DNA from: Primulina eburnea
Lineage: Eukaryota; Streptophyta; Magnoliopsida; Lamiales; Gesneriaceae
NCBI RefSeq assembly: GCF_022965805.1
Contig: NC_133102.1
Coordinates: 8,502,885-8,566,884, forward strand
Direction of reading: 5' to 3'
DNA length: 64,000 bases
In this document: piece by piece, positions 34,466 through 47,200 of the stretch
Numbering within the stretch: position 1 is the stretch's first letter
Layout of the letters: each line of letters starts with the position of its first letter
Program-made: the position numbers and the translations under genes
Notes under the pieces: model-generated
What the model was told of the DNA's origin: nothing
Database searches by the model: none
Seen by the model: only the letters and a program-made list of their open reading frames with translations

Positions 34466-35839
34466 GAAAGACCGTCAAATAGCATTGCACAACATGGAAC
34501 ACAGAGGTTAATAGCTCAAAATATTGCTAGTTCTTCATCTAGTAATAAAATGAATACTAGTAATCCTTTACATAATGAATTTCAGGAATTTTTGAAATCC
34601 AAACAGAAAAATAGTTCTGATTCTTCAACATCATATGTCAATATTACCAAAGAAGATTATAATGATTAAGCTTTATACACAAAAAATTCACATAAAAATC
34701 TGATTCTTTTTATAGAAGAAAAGGATATTCAATAGGAATCATGGACTATAATGGAAAGATATTTATTCAATACATCATATGTTAATGGATCATACAAACA
34801 AAGTGATTTTATGAAAATCATTTATTATCCTCACAAAGTGTAGAAATCACTCACTTTTTCAATAATACTAAGCAGAAAGAAAGTTACAACTTCTCAAAAT
34901 TTATCATCCAGAAAATTATACATTTTGAAGAATGGGGTATATCTCCATTGGTAGAAAAAGAATTATATTCTTTTATTCATCAAATAAATTTTAAATTTAA
35001 TTATTGGGATTATATTGAAAGTTTTCATGAAATTTTTTTTATATGAAAATGAAAAGAGAAAACATCTATGGTTCTTAAAGAACTGTGAAAATGTTTTTAA
35101 TTATTTAATTCCTAATTGGTTTTCTATTTGGTGGAAATCATACGGTCCCTCTGCCAAAAATTTGCCTGAGATTTTTAAATTTAATTATTGAGATTATATT
35201 GAAAGTTTTCATAAAACTTTATTATATGAAAATGAAAAAAGAAAACATTCATGGTTCTGAAAGATATGTGAAAATGTTTTTAATTATCTAATTCCTAATT
35301 GGTTTTCTATTTGGTGGAAATCATATGGTCTGTCTGCAAAAAATTTCCTGAGATTTTTAACAATCCTATTGACGAATGGATATCATTTGCTCCAAGTGTC
35401 ACCGCTCAATTATCTCAAAATTAGATCAATGAGAAAAACCCTATGCTTATTCTTCACAGAATTTGGTATTCCATAGATTTGGAAATGAAAATTTGAATCA
35501 GGATTCAATGATATTAGAATTCCTAGCTTATGGCTTGTCAATCTCACAAATTTTTGGGACAAAATGCTCCGAGAAGATCATGACACGGGAAAAATCTACG
35601 GATATAAGGCTCTTCATCAAATGGAGGAAACAATTCAAACCTCTAAACAAGGTTATTATAAAAAAAAACAAGAATAAAAAAAATGACAAGAGTTTTAAGT
35701 CTTTTTAAAATCATTACTCAGAAATATTCTAATATTTACTCCAAATAAAAAATCATTAATTTATATATTCAAGAAATGAAAAAGATCTTTTCAAGAACAT
35801 TGGCTGCACAAATTCAAAATCCAATAAATCAATGGCTTC
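34466..35839 (+). pseudogene. Endogenous caulimovirid fragment, structural-protein region
   Basis: It continues the ORF begun at 30563 to a stop near 34669, then a second decayed ORF region with many stops. A segment near 35050-35160 is repeated in diverged form near 35190-35340 (the FNYLIPNWFSIWWKS stretch occurs twice). I take it for a virus-like coding block by position and style but cannot assign a specific product. It is broken by a solo LTR at 35840. Confidence 0.5.
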
Positions 35840-38800
35840 TGTAAGGTCCGTGAATTTAATTCACGTAACCTGAATGCATGCAATCTAGGATTTTTATTTT
35901 TAATTATTTGTATGCATTTTATACATAATTCATGCATGATAGGTGTTGTGTCCAAAAAATATTCCTTCAAAGGAAAGCCTAGGAGAATAACGGTTGGCCC
36001 AAGGAAAAGCACGATGTACCATTACATGACGTGGAAATCGTGGCGAGATCATGGAATGTGGCTGAAACTTCTCTGTGGAGTGTGACAAAAGCAGAAGGAT
36101 GAACCAGAAAAATGCCCCGACAAAATCAACACAAAAAATCCATAGCAACGCTCTGCAGAATTTCTCTCATTTGTTCCGTTTTTTATTTCTATTTCCAGCA
36201 ATCTTCTTCTATAGATTTTAATATGTACATCCCAGTTTCATGTAAAAGCTTTGTTCGAATTTATAACAGCATAATAAATGTTGATGTTGTTTATGGATTC
36301 CTCCCTTAAATCCATTATATTCCTTATTACGTGTTCACATTTTTGGAGTCATTTCGAGGGAATTAGAACGAACGACCGAATCGAGAGTCGCAACGTTTGA
36401 TAAAGAAGTCAGGTTATTCTACAATTTTGGCACGAACACGTGCCTGGCACGCCCGCAATTTTCGTGATAAAAAACATGATTTAATTCACGAAAATTTAAA
36501 AGTTCATGTATTAGGGTTTTTAGATGCATTTCACGTTCGAACGAGGAACGGAGACGGGATAATTTTCAAGAAAATTATTTTATTACATGATTAATTTTTA
36601 TTATTTAATATGAAGTGTTTTAAGGGTATTTTAAAAAAAATGAGATTTTATGGGCATTTTTACCCACATAATTTTATTTTTAACGGTACGCAAATTTTAT
36701 CGAATCATGAGACTTTTTGAGGGTTCGGCTAATATTTTCAAGAACTTACCAACACAAAATATTTTTCAAGAGTGGGTTTGTATTTAATGAGCCTACTTTT
36801 AAGCTTTTTGGGCCTAAAACTCTTCTTAGCTTTTAATTAAACATATTAGGGCCCATTAACTAGTTGTTTATTATATAATTAACCACCTAAATCACTCTTT
36901 AACCTAAACCTAAAGCATCTAGCCGACACCTCCCCTCTCCCTCAGCTTTCCTCTCGTTTTCTCAACCGCAACTCAATAAAAACCTTCGGCCACTTCATTT
37001 CTTGCAAAGGAGAAATTCATCAGTGTCTCCCTCTTCTTGTTTTGGTCATCGATCATCATCAGGCATGCCTTTTAACATCATCTGTGCAGCATCACGTTGA
37101 TATTACTTATATAGATATATTCTTGCATGAAAACTCTTGATCCAAACATGAACATGATAGATTTTCGGATTTCCATGTGTTTTCATGCATAACACGATTG
37201 TTGCTCACGTTCTCTGAATTTTGTGCAAGGGTTTGCTGTTATGTTGATGCTAAGGGACAGTTCAGAGTAGGTTTGTGGTGTCATGGGGCTAGTGTAAGGT
37301 TCGGGAGGGTTGGAGCGATTGGCCGATAGGTGTAGCAGTTGGGGGTTTCACGTTTTCTGGGTTCAGATCGGTGGATAGGCTAGGGATGGTGGTGCAAAGG
37401 CGACTCTAGATCTTGGATAGACTCTGGTGGGTTTGAACCATGGTCTGGAAATGCCCGAACACTGCTGGTCTCGTCCTAGAAGCTGCAAGGAGAGTCTTGA
37501 GCGAGTTGGGTTCGATTGGTGTTTTGGGGAGCGTAGCAGTCGGGTGCTTTACATCTGATGCATGGGCTGGTTCGCGTGGTGGTGAGCTAGGAGCGAAATG
37601 TTGGAGAGGTGATGAGCTAGGGCCTCGGGTAGGGCACGTCCGAATTTTTCTAGCAGCGTTGTAGGTGTGGCCGAGGAGTATAGAAGTGTGATCTTGAGGT
37701 TTTTAGGGTCTTTTAAGTGTTTTTAAGATATGGTAAAAAGTTGGGAAAATTTTGGTTAAGTTTCGAGTCGATTCGGGCTAAAACCGGGACTTCAGTCCAA
37801 GTCTTAAAACTGATCGATTAAGTTCTGATTTTTTTCTCAAGTTTACGCCTATGAATGCTTTTAAATATGTTTTGGGACATTTTAAGGAGTTTGGTAAGCT
37901 TCGGGGTCAATTTAAAGGTCCAGGGTAAAATGGAAATTTTTGGGTTTCAGGGGCAAAATAGGTCATTTTGCACCCAGGGTGAGATTTTGGTTATGGCAGT
38001 GCCCTGAGCACAAATTAATGATATTTTGAATGTTTGTGCATCACGTTTATGAATTTTACGCAATTATGATAAATACGGTGCATGCTTGGTTTAAATGAAA
38101 AATTATGTATATGCATGCTTTTATTTAAGTGGTGAATATAATGACACATTTTTTAAGAAAGTGATTTAGTTGTTACTAACACGATGACATGATGGCGCGA
38201 TGACACGATGACATGTAGGCCGGGTCTCAATGGGCGAGTAATGATGTCGCTGATGATCCTCACCGCCGGGTACCACGATTACACGTAGATGGATCCATCG
38301 ACTGACTTGATAATACAAAAGTCACAGCTAATGAACGAAATTCAAATTAAGAACTTTAACATGTATATGCTGATATGATGTTACATGCTATGATTTTGAC
38401 CACGTTTTGACAGGACATGTTTACGTATACGACTTTACTGCAGACATGAAATGTATGTTGATTATGCTAATTTTCACTGCTGTGTGCTACGTATATGTAC
38501 TTGTTATTATTGGTACATGTGTGTTGAGTTTTTAGACTCACTAATGCAGTGATCATTTTGAGCAGGATACGGGAGGTGCTGAACTCTGAGTAGGCAGCCA
38601 TAATGCGGTGATATAACCTGAGGACCGCACGTTTTTCTGCATATTGAGTTATGAATTTTGAGAGGAGTTAAACAATTTTTATACATTGAGGATATTACGA
38701 TTTTTACATGTTTACGTTGATTTTAGATGACGTTGGTTATTTTTAAATTGATCTACTTTTATTGGCAAATGAATATGATTATGTTAAACTGTAATTTTGT

Positions 38801-38853
38801 AATTGCGAGCTTTAAAAAAATATTTTCGCACTTTTAAAACGGTAGACATTACA
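35840..38853. repeat. Solo LTR, about 3.0 kb, with 5-bp TSD
   Basis: It runs from TGTAAGGTCCG to GGTAGACATTACA, flanked by GCTTC at 35835-35839 and 38854-38858. No internal coding region, primer site or second LTR edge was seen, so I read it as a solo LTR left by recombination. Host sequence on both sides is the caulimovirid block. Open frames inside (for example 37440-37664) resemble nothing. Confidence 0.72.
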
Positions 38854-38858
38854 GCTTC

Positions 38859-39240
38859 AGACTCTAGCGATACTCAATTATCAATTTAATGAAAGCACGT
38901 GATGATCAAGACTCTCAAGATCCAGATGATGATATAGGTGAAGATATTTTCATCAATAATGCCTTTGAAGAATTAAAGAATTCATTAAAAGAGCTCTAAT
39001 ATATTTTAAAAATGGGTTCCCATTAGTATTATCATTGTACTAATTGCTTTTATATAAAATCAACATTGTTATTTTTTAGATTTAGAATCCGGGGTTTCAT
39101 GTTCGACTTTTCCATATAGAAATAGCTTGTATTTTTATTAGAGGGACACAGTTGAGTTTGCTCTCATTCTCTCTCCCTGCAATATATTTAAAGTGTTGAA
39201 TAAAAGCTCAAAGTTTTGCTGATATATCAATTTGTAAGTT
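38859..39240 (+). pseudogene. Endogenous caulimovirid fragment, end of ORF and possible leader
   Basis: The block interrupted at 35839 resumes. An acidic segment (DDQDSQDPDDDIGED-like) ends at a TAA near 38999. AT-rich non-coding sequence follows, which may be the intergenic leader. Weakly supported. Confidence 0.4.
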
Positions 39241-40330
39241 TAATTTTTAATTTTTTTCTTTAATTTAAAATTAAATAATACATAGAGATAGATTAGCCTG
39301 AACGATATGCTAAATTATTTGTGCTAAATAATGGCCTTAACATGATATGATCTATATTTATTTGTAATTTGGAATCAATATGAGATAACAAAATATTATT
39401 TAAGTTTTGGAATTCTAAGAATTAATATAAGGTTTTTTTGGTTAAAACATAAGGTAAGAGACGAACCAGGAGATGTAAACACGGTGTTCGAGTTTAACCA
39501 AGAAATTGTAAATTCATGTTGTAGCTCTTTAGCATGTTTAGTCGAGAAATGATGTTTAAGGAATTTGTAGATGATTTTTATGAATTTATGTTTTTGATGT
39601 ATATATCGGTAAAATCCTTTGTTGTTTAATTTTTTTGGTATATTTTTTTTAAAGCTTTTTATGTTTTTGTACAACTTCCATATGTAAATCTCATATGAAT
39701 CATTATTCCAAAAATTAAATGCCTCTTTTACTTAGCTCAATTTTATTCCAAGTCTCAGATATACACTAATATTATTAAAATACTATTAATAGAAGTGTAA
39801 TTATAATTAATTGATAATTACAACAGAATATATACTAAAAACAAAAAATAATTGTCTATTAATCAATTTATGTATTATGTTAACATGAATATGTTTGAGA
39901 TATTTTAACTATTTCCGCAATCCGTCAATTATTTAACATAAACATATTTTAGCGAATGAGCGGATAGAAAATTCCCGAGACTATTGATTAAAATATTCCT
40001 GACGCGGTCATGCAAGGAGATTACTTAACGCATTGACTAATTCAATTTGCTGGATTTGGATTTCTTTTAGTTATTATACTGTGATATTCAAATAAGATCT
40101 TAAAAAATAAGGTGGTTATCCAATTTTTTTTTAAACAGTTTATAAGTTGTTTTTTTAAAATTACCAAACAAAATTTCAGAAATTACAAGCTCTAAAACTA
40201 TTTCAGAGATTTTATAAGTTCTATCAAACATCATCTGAATATTAAATTTTCAAACATATAATAGCTAATTTCGAGATTTCATATCTGTAAATAAAAACAT
40301 TAAGATAAATATTCTCGAGTTAAAAAATCA
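39241..40330. other. AT-rich interval with nothing recognised
   Basis: About 1.1 kb of AT-rich DNA. No convincing open frame, repeat edge or regulatory motif was seen; the 92-residue frame at 39396-39674 is low in complexity. Confidence 0.5.
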
Positions 40331-41060
40331 GGTAAGTGATTATCTTCACTTTTTTTATAAATGATTTCAAAATAAAAGGAGCTAAATGAGACTGCCATCT
40401 TGCAAACATTTGTTTAGAAACATCATGTTTAAAATCTTTATTAAACATAAATTTTGCAGATTCACAATCAGTTTTTATGATAAACTTTTGATTATATAAA
40501 TCATCTTGAAATTTTAAAATACATCTTACAATAGCTAAAATTTCTTTTGCTACAGTAGAGTAATTTTTCTGGGCATTATTCCATTTCTCAGAATAAAATC
40601 TAATAAGATATTCTTGTTTTGATTGATGATCTATCTGTTTTAAGATACCTCCAAAACCTATATCTGAAGCATCAGTTTCAACAATTTATCTCATTGGAGA
40701 TTTGCCAACATAAGACAAGGAAGATTTTTAATCTTTTCTTTAATATTTTTTACTTCCTTAGTATGTTTTTCAGATCAAGGTAAATGCTTTTTCTTTAATC
40801 TATCATATAAGATAGCAAAGTCGTTTGTTAAATTTTTAATATAAGAAATATAATTTAAACTCCCTAAAAATCTTTGTAACTGAGTTTTATCAGTTATTAT
40901 ATCAGAAAATTTTAAACCAAATTCAATATTTTTTTGAATATGAATTATTTTTTTTTTTAATCATATGACTAAAAAATTTAATATTAGTTTGAAACAAAAT
41001 TATTTTAGATTTCGATATAACAAAATCATTTTTAATAACAATATTTTAAACATATCTAAA
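40331..41060 (-). pseudogene. Endogenous caulimovirid RT/RNase H fragment (opposite orientation)
   Basis: On the minus strand the C-terminal half of a caulimovirid polyprotein is readable through several stops and shifts. It contains the DASDIGFGGILKQ block of RNase H, the FYSEKWNNAQ block, and the LPDFLTREYLS end near 40331. Upstream lies the tail of reverse transcriptase. It overlaps in content with 30431-30556 but lies on the other strand, so two copies or a rearranged one are present. It is inactive. Confidence 0.75.
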
Positions 41061-41092
41061 TATTTAAAATGTATTTCAATATCGAACTCCAA

Positions 41093-41132
41093 TGGGCTTG
41101 ACTAAGAATAGAGCTATAATTTCTTCAGCCCA
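41093..41132 (+). promoter_or_regulatory. Two site II-type motifs upstream of SWA2
   Basis: TGGGCT at 41093-41098 and its complement AGCCCA at 41127-41132, about 140-180 bp before the start codon. TGGGCY (site II) elements are common in promoters of plant ribosome-biogenesis genes, which fits the gene downstream. I found no perfect telo-box. Confidence 0.45.
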
Positions 41133-41271
41133 ATTTGTTATTCTAAACGTCGCCCATCTGAAGTTGCAAAACCCCAGCCCTAATCCCTCATCGTTATTTT
41201 TCTCTTCCTCCTCCGCCACCACCGCCTCCGCTGCCGCCCGACAGGGCTATTTTTCAAGTTCAGAGCCGTAA

Positions 41272-44200
41272 ATGGTGTCTGTTAAGAAATCGAAAAACCT
41301 TGATGAAGCTGTGGACCTTCAGTCTGATGTCGCATCATTTGCCTCATCCCTCGGCTTCCCTTCTAGCGGCGCCCCTTCCTCTGGCTTCAACGACGCTGAT
41401 TTTCGCAAAAAGGGCCCACTTAAACCCCGTACTCAAGCGCCCAATGTTTCCTACCAAAACAGGCCCCTGAAGGAGAAGAGTAGCCAAATTAAGAACAAAG
41501 ACAGTAAATCATATCCTGGACGCAAATCCGTTCAATCTCCAGCTCAAAACAGTGTTTTAAACAGTAGTAATTTGTTTAGGGAGGACGATAGCAGATTTAA
41601 GAACCTCCCAAAGCTTCCGTTGGTGAAAGCTAATGCTTTGGGCGTGTGGTATAATGATGTTGCTGAGCTGGAGGAAAAGGTGATTGGCGATAATAAGAGA
41701 CCTGAGTTCAATAGTGTGGAGGAATGGAACACTTTGGTGGAGAAGAAGAAAGAGTTGGGGGAACGGCTGTTGGTGCAATATACCCGAGATTACGATTCCT
41801 CCAGGGGGAAAAGCGGGGATATCAAGATGCTTGTGGCTACTCAAAGGTCGGGGACTGCTGCAGATAAGGTGTCTGCCTTGTCGGTCATGGTTGGGGATAA
41901 TGCTGTAGCGAATTTGAGATCAATTGATATGATTTTGGGTAATGTTTGCTTTATATTGGCTGTTAGAATTTTGATCTGAGAAACAGTTTTCTTTTTTTGT
42001 TGTTTTGTCATGCATTGGTGAACAGTAAGTTGGATTCAGAAGTGGAGAATATTTATATAACCTTGTGTTTGTGGGGAGAGGGTTGTTTTTTGAATTCTTG
42101 GAGGTAGTTAGTTTGGATAGGTAACTTTTCATTTTTATCTGTATTCAGTTTTTGTGGGTATAATTTATGTTTGAGACGATTCCGAGAAGAGCATGTGATA
42201 ATGCAGATCTGTCCCTCGAGGTAGTGTAGCAGGTTATTAGTTTCAGATGCAAGTTGATCTGTATAAGAAATTATTCAACTTGGGGCATCTCTAACACCGT
42301 ATTCAGCTACAGATGTTTAGCTTTTCATGAAAAACTATTATTGCCGATTTACTGATGACTCAGCTAATGTCCATTGCCTGATCTTAAAAATATATATATT
42401 TATGCAGGAATGGTGACATCAAAAATTGGGAAACGACATGCATTAACAGCCTTTGCAGTATTGAAAGAACTATTTATTACGTGAGGATGCATTTATTCTT
42501 TTCTCCCTTTAGTTTTTTCAATAGAAAAAATTTCCATTTATGATTTTTTTCCAATTTCCAAATTATCTTTTGTAATGACATTGAATGAAACAGTATGGGG
42601 GCATGAGAAGTAGCATTTATTCTAGAATTGTGAAGCTCTTTGTATTTGTTTGTTGTGTAATAAGAAATTATATGCAGTACCCAATTCAGGCCATGTATGT
42701 TTTACGAATACAATCAGATCTTTACCGTCTTTACCATTTATTTGATTACATGGTGGCTCCGATGGTTTATTTGATTGTGGCTCCATTACTTTGCCAGTTT
42801 ACTACCAGATCGCAAGCTGAAGATGCTATTTCAGCGGCCCCTAAATTGCCTCTCTGATACAAAAGATGACTACTCTCTTTTACTTTTCTGGTATTGGGAG
42901 GAAAGATTAAAGGAAAGGTAATATTATCTCATTTAATTCCAAGACAGATACTTGTGATGAGTCATTTTACTGGTGAGTTGTAAAATAGTAAAATAAGATC
43001 ATGAAAATCCGGGGCAATATAAACTGGTCAAAGTTTTTCTGTTGAATAGATTCTATTGGATTCATACAACTTGCTTGTTAATTTGCAGGTATGGACGTTT
43101 TGTTTCTGCCCTTGAGGAAGCTTCGCGTGATGTTCTAGACAATCTCAAGAACATGGCTCTGAAGGTTGCTAATTGATCTACAATTTTTGTTGTAATCCTT
43201 GTGGTTTACGCATCCTTGATTGCTCACATGTATTTGCTAGGATTTATAAGATATATAAGCACTAAAATAAATTAATCACGCTGTTTCCTTTTCTTTTACT
43301 ATACAAAATATAGGGATCCTTGTGGTTTAACTTGCTACATGTAACTGTTTTGTTTTAATGAATTTTTGATGTGATTGGGACTAATATGTATGTGCTCATA
43401 CTAAATGAAGACAAGTTATTGAATATTCCTTTGTTCTCATGTTTGATCCATTGTTTTTAGACCATGTATTCGTTGCTGAGCAGTAAATCAGAAGAAGAGC
43501 GCCGTATACTATCGTCATTGGTGAACAAGGTCCCTTTCTTATTCTCTCATCCAATTACACATGTCATAATGAATATTTTTTGTTATGATCTTATCCTTGG
43601 CATTAATACAGCTTGGAGATCCTGAAAACAAAGTTGCATCAAATGCAGATTATCACTTGGCAAATCTTTTAGCTGACCATCCAAATATGAAGGTACTTTT
43701 GTAGCCTCTGTACATTAATTTTCTTGAACAAAATAATATATTGCTTATGATGTTTCTTGCATTAAGTGATAGATGCAGTAAGATTATTGCTTTCCCTAGT
43801 CTGTACCCTGTCATGCTGCATAGTGATACTCGATAAAGCCATTTCCAAAGGGGCCGTTGTTACCAAACAAATTAGATTCTGTGATTGAATAATCAAATTT
43901 GGTATTCTTATAACTCCATTACACTTTATTCTTTGGTTTTAATAATCTATCTTCGTTGTTTTGCAAACTTTTCACTTGTAAAACTATATGTATTGTTACA
44001 GGTCTACTTCTGAGACTTCGGTATGAGTTTAACCTGTGTCATTTTGGGTGAATTTTAACTATTTATTGTGCTTCCAGGAATGACATAAAGTATGTTGTTT
44101 GTGCCAGTCCAGTGTAAAGATAGAAAGAGTGTTCAGATGCAAATGACAAGTTTGAATAACCAACATTTTCATGTCGATTGATGTTGGAAATGTCTTTTTA

Positions 44201-47200
44201 TGATATAAACTTCCCTTGCAAATTATTTTGAATTATTGAATCAAACATTCGATTGCTATCTTGGCTGGTGGTGAATTTTTAATATTGAGACATTTTATTG
44301 TTTCAAAATGGTACAAGAGCAAACCTAGGGGTATATAATGAAAGAGACTGATGTGGTCATTATAGTGGCCCACATTGTCTTTGGAAGAAAGTTTGTACTT
44401 TGTAGTTGTCTGTAAGTAGGTGTAATGAACTTCTCTAGCATATGTATTGTCAGAAACATAAATAGGCTTTGGATTAGGTTTATGTTGAGTTAATAGTAAA
44501 TAATAAATAGTAGATAGTTTATTTGGAAGTGCATAGTGTAAGAATGAGTCTGTGTGTTTTCTAAGTGGTCTTTGGTTGGGGTGTGATTATTGATTCTTTA
44601 ACCAATAATCGGTGAGGCATCACTTGAGCTTTGACCTTTTCGAGCTTGATGTCTTTTACAATTTTCTTATCAGTTATTATTATCTACCTCATGATTTAAT
44701 AGAGAGTGTGCATTGATCTGAAATGCTTATCCCATTGTATTTCTAATTTGCTCACTTTAAGGGTAATTGATTTCCTGTGAATTTTTACAGGGAGTTGTGA
44801 TTGACGAAGTGGATAATTTCCTTTTTCGGCCTCGTCTAGGATTACGAGCCAAATATCATGCAGTATGTTTTAGTTTTTTGGTTTTATTTTTTGCCTCACC
44901 TGTTAGCTATTGATATAACAGTATTCATGTGTTCTGTTGTCTGGTGGAGGTTGCATTAAGTTGTTGGAATGCTATCCACAGACCACAACCGCGTGGAATC
45001 TCGTGTCTCTGATATATTGATCATTGTAATATGGTCCTAGAAAACAAAATTTCCATCTTGCTCCTGTAAAGATTTGAATTGGCAAGTTTTGAGGGTCCGT
45101 TTCATCATTGAATTTTTTTTTGGGCCTCTTATTGCAATTACATTCCTCTTGTCCTCTTTAACCTGGCAGCATGCATACACTAATGAGAGTTTCTAATAAA
45201 GTCATCCTTGCTCCACGTGGTTCAGTCTTATTCATTTCTATGCTGGTATGACTGATAAACAAGCGAATGGTCTGATAACTGAAAGAAGATGATTATAGAG
45301 TAACATGAGGAACAACAGTGATGTTGCCTACTACACGCACTTGTATCAAGAAGAAACAGCTAAAACAACGGAAGAAGACATGAATATTGAGAGATAATAA
45401 CTAAAAAATAAAAAAGTAAAATGGACCTCGAAAGGGAAATAAAATGTCATGAAAAATCTGCCATAATTATGTCAATAAGGAAGAGGCAAACAAAACATAG
45501 ACCGTATTTTCTTAGTTAACAGACGATCCTTGCTTACTTTTTATGATTTGTTTCTCATTTCAGTTTAAAATTAATTCTACCACAAGCACTATTCTTATTC
45601 AGCGGTTGAAATTTAAGATTTCTTGCAACTTGTTCCAATTAAATGTCTTACACTTCGCTCGAAATACTGTGTATAATCTGTTTCAAACAATTTTTTGATG
45701 TCTAAAGTATTGTTTTTCTGTTGCCTGTATGCATCGTTACACTTTTTTTTCTGTTTCTGTAATAATTAGTTGGTCAATGTTATCTCGTCAATTTTGTCGT
45801 TAACCTTGTCTGTATTTTGATGTCTATTGTTGCACAGGTGAACTTCTTAAGTCAAATCCGGTTGGGTCACAAGGGAGATGGTCCAAAAGCTGCAAAACGG
45901 TTGATAGATATCTATTTTGCTCTCTTTAAGGTATTGTCAGAAGATTTATGGATTCTGTGAAAGTTTCAGTCCATTTTTTTATGTTTAGGGGTTCTATACC
46001 ATACCTGCATTTCATCCAAATGTCATCCCAACTATTTTGCCTGATAACATTAACATGGTGACTTTTAAGTCCTCTCTCGCATATGGATTTTAATAGAATT
46101 CTAATAATATGTTAACAGATTTTGATTTCTGAGGCTAGTACAGCTCCACCTGTGGCAAAGCAGGGCAAAGAAGACAGAAAAACTTTCATATCCTCGAAAG
46201 TGAATAAAACAAAAGTCTCATCAGATACACATCTTGAGATGGACTCACGGATATTATCAGCTCTATTAACGGTTTGTAAAAGCTGTTTCTCTAATATAAT
46301 TATCTGTAAACCGTGGAAAGTTTCATGTGAATCGACTATTAATGTAATCTATTAGTGATGCTCGAGACTTAACTTCAGAATAAAGTTTCTTTTTAATATT
46401 GGATTTTAAGTATTCATTGCAGGCTTTAGAATTGTCTGGTCGAACTCTAAATATTATCAGACATTGACTGAAAGAATCCAAGTAAAAGTAGTTTACACAT
46501 GCAAGTTTATTGCAGCCTAACACAAGAAATTCCAGATAAGTTCTTACAAGCTCCCTTTTTTTGTTGTTGCAGGGTGTTAATAGAGCTTTTCCTTTTGTTT
46601 CCAGTGATGAAACTGATGATGTGATCGAGGTCCAGGCACCACTATTGTTTCAACTGGTATGCCTGAGGATGTTAGGAATTATAATTTTTGGAAGTTGCAG
46701 CTGTTAGTTGATTTTTCATAATCCTTATTCAAGATAATAATCTCAGGCTCTCAGCAGATTTGATTTCTGGGTTTCAGGTTCATTCTAAGAACTTTAATGT
46801 TGGAGTTCAAGCACTGATGCTTCTTGACAAAATCTCTTCCAAAAACCAGATAGTCAGTGATCGTTATTATCGTGCCTTGTACTCAAAACTACTGCTTCCC
46901 TCTGCGATGAATTCTTCCAAGGTCCCTAAATAATTTGCCTTTTAGTATTATGCTATATATTTATTTTGTTTTATTTAACTCTTAACTGAAAGTAACCAGT
47001 TAATAATTTTCACTTATGGAATGTTCTTGTATTCCGGAAACCTTTCTGAATGATTTTTTTCCAGAGTTTTGTGCTTCTTTTGTTATTCTGAGAAGCGACT
47101 ACTTTCTTCAGTTATGGGCTTCACAATTGATAAACCGTATTAAATGACCATCCAAGTGAAAGCAACTACAACGATTACGTGCATGCAACTTTAGAACACT

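Noticed and set aside
37440..37664. 74-residue frame in a GC-richer stretch
   Set aside because: Lies within the solo LTR and has no family resemblance.
42585..42857. 90-residue frame between SWA2 exons 2 and 3
   Set aside because: Mostly intron in the wrong frame; exon 3 (42798-42917) is read in a different frame that matches the family.
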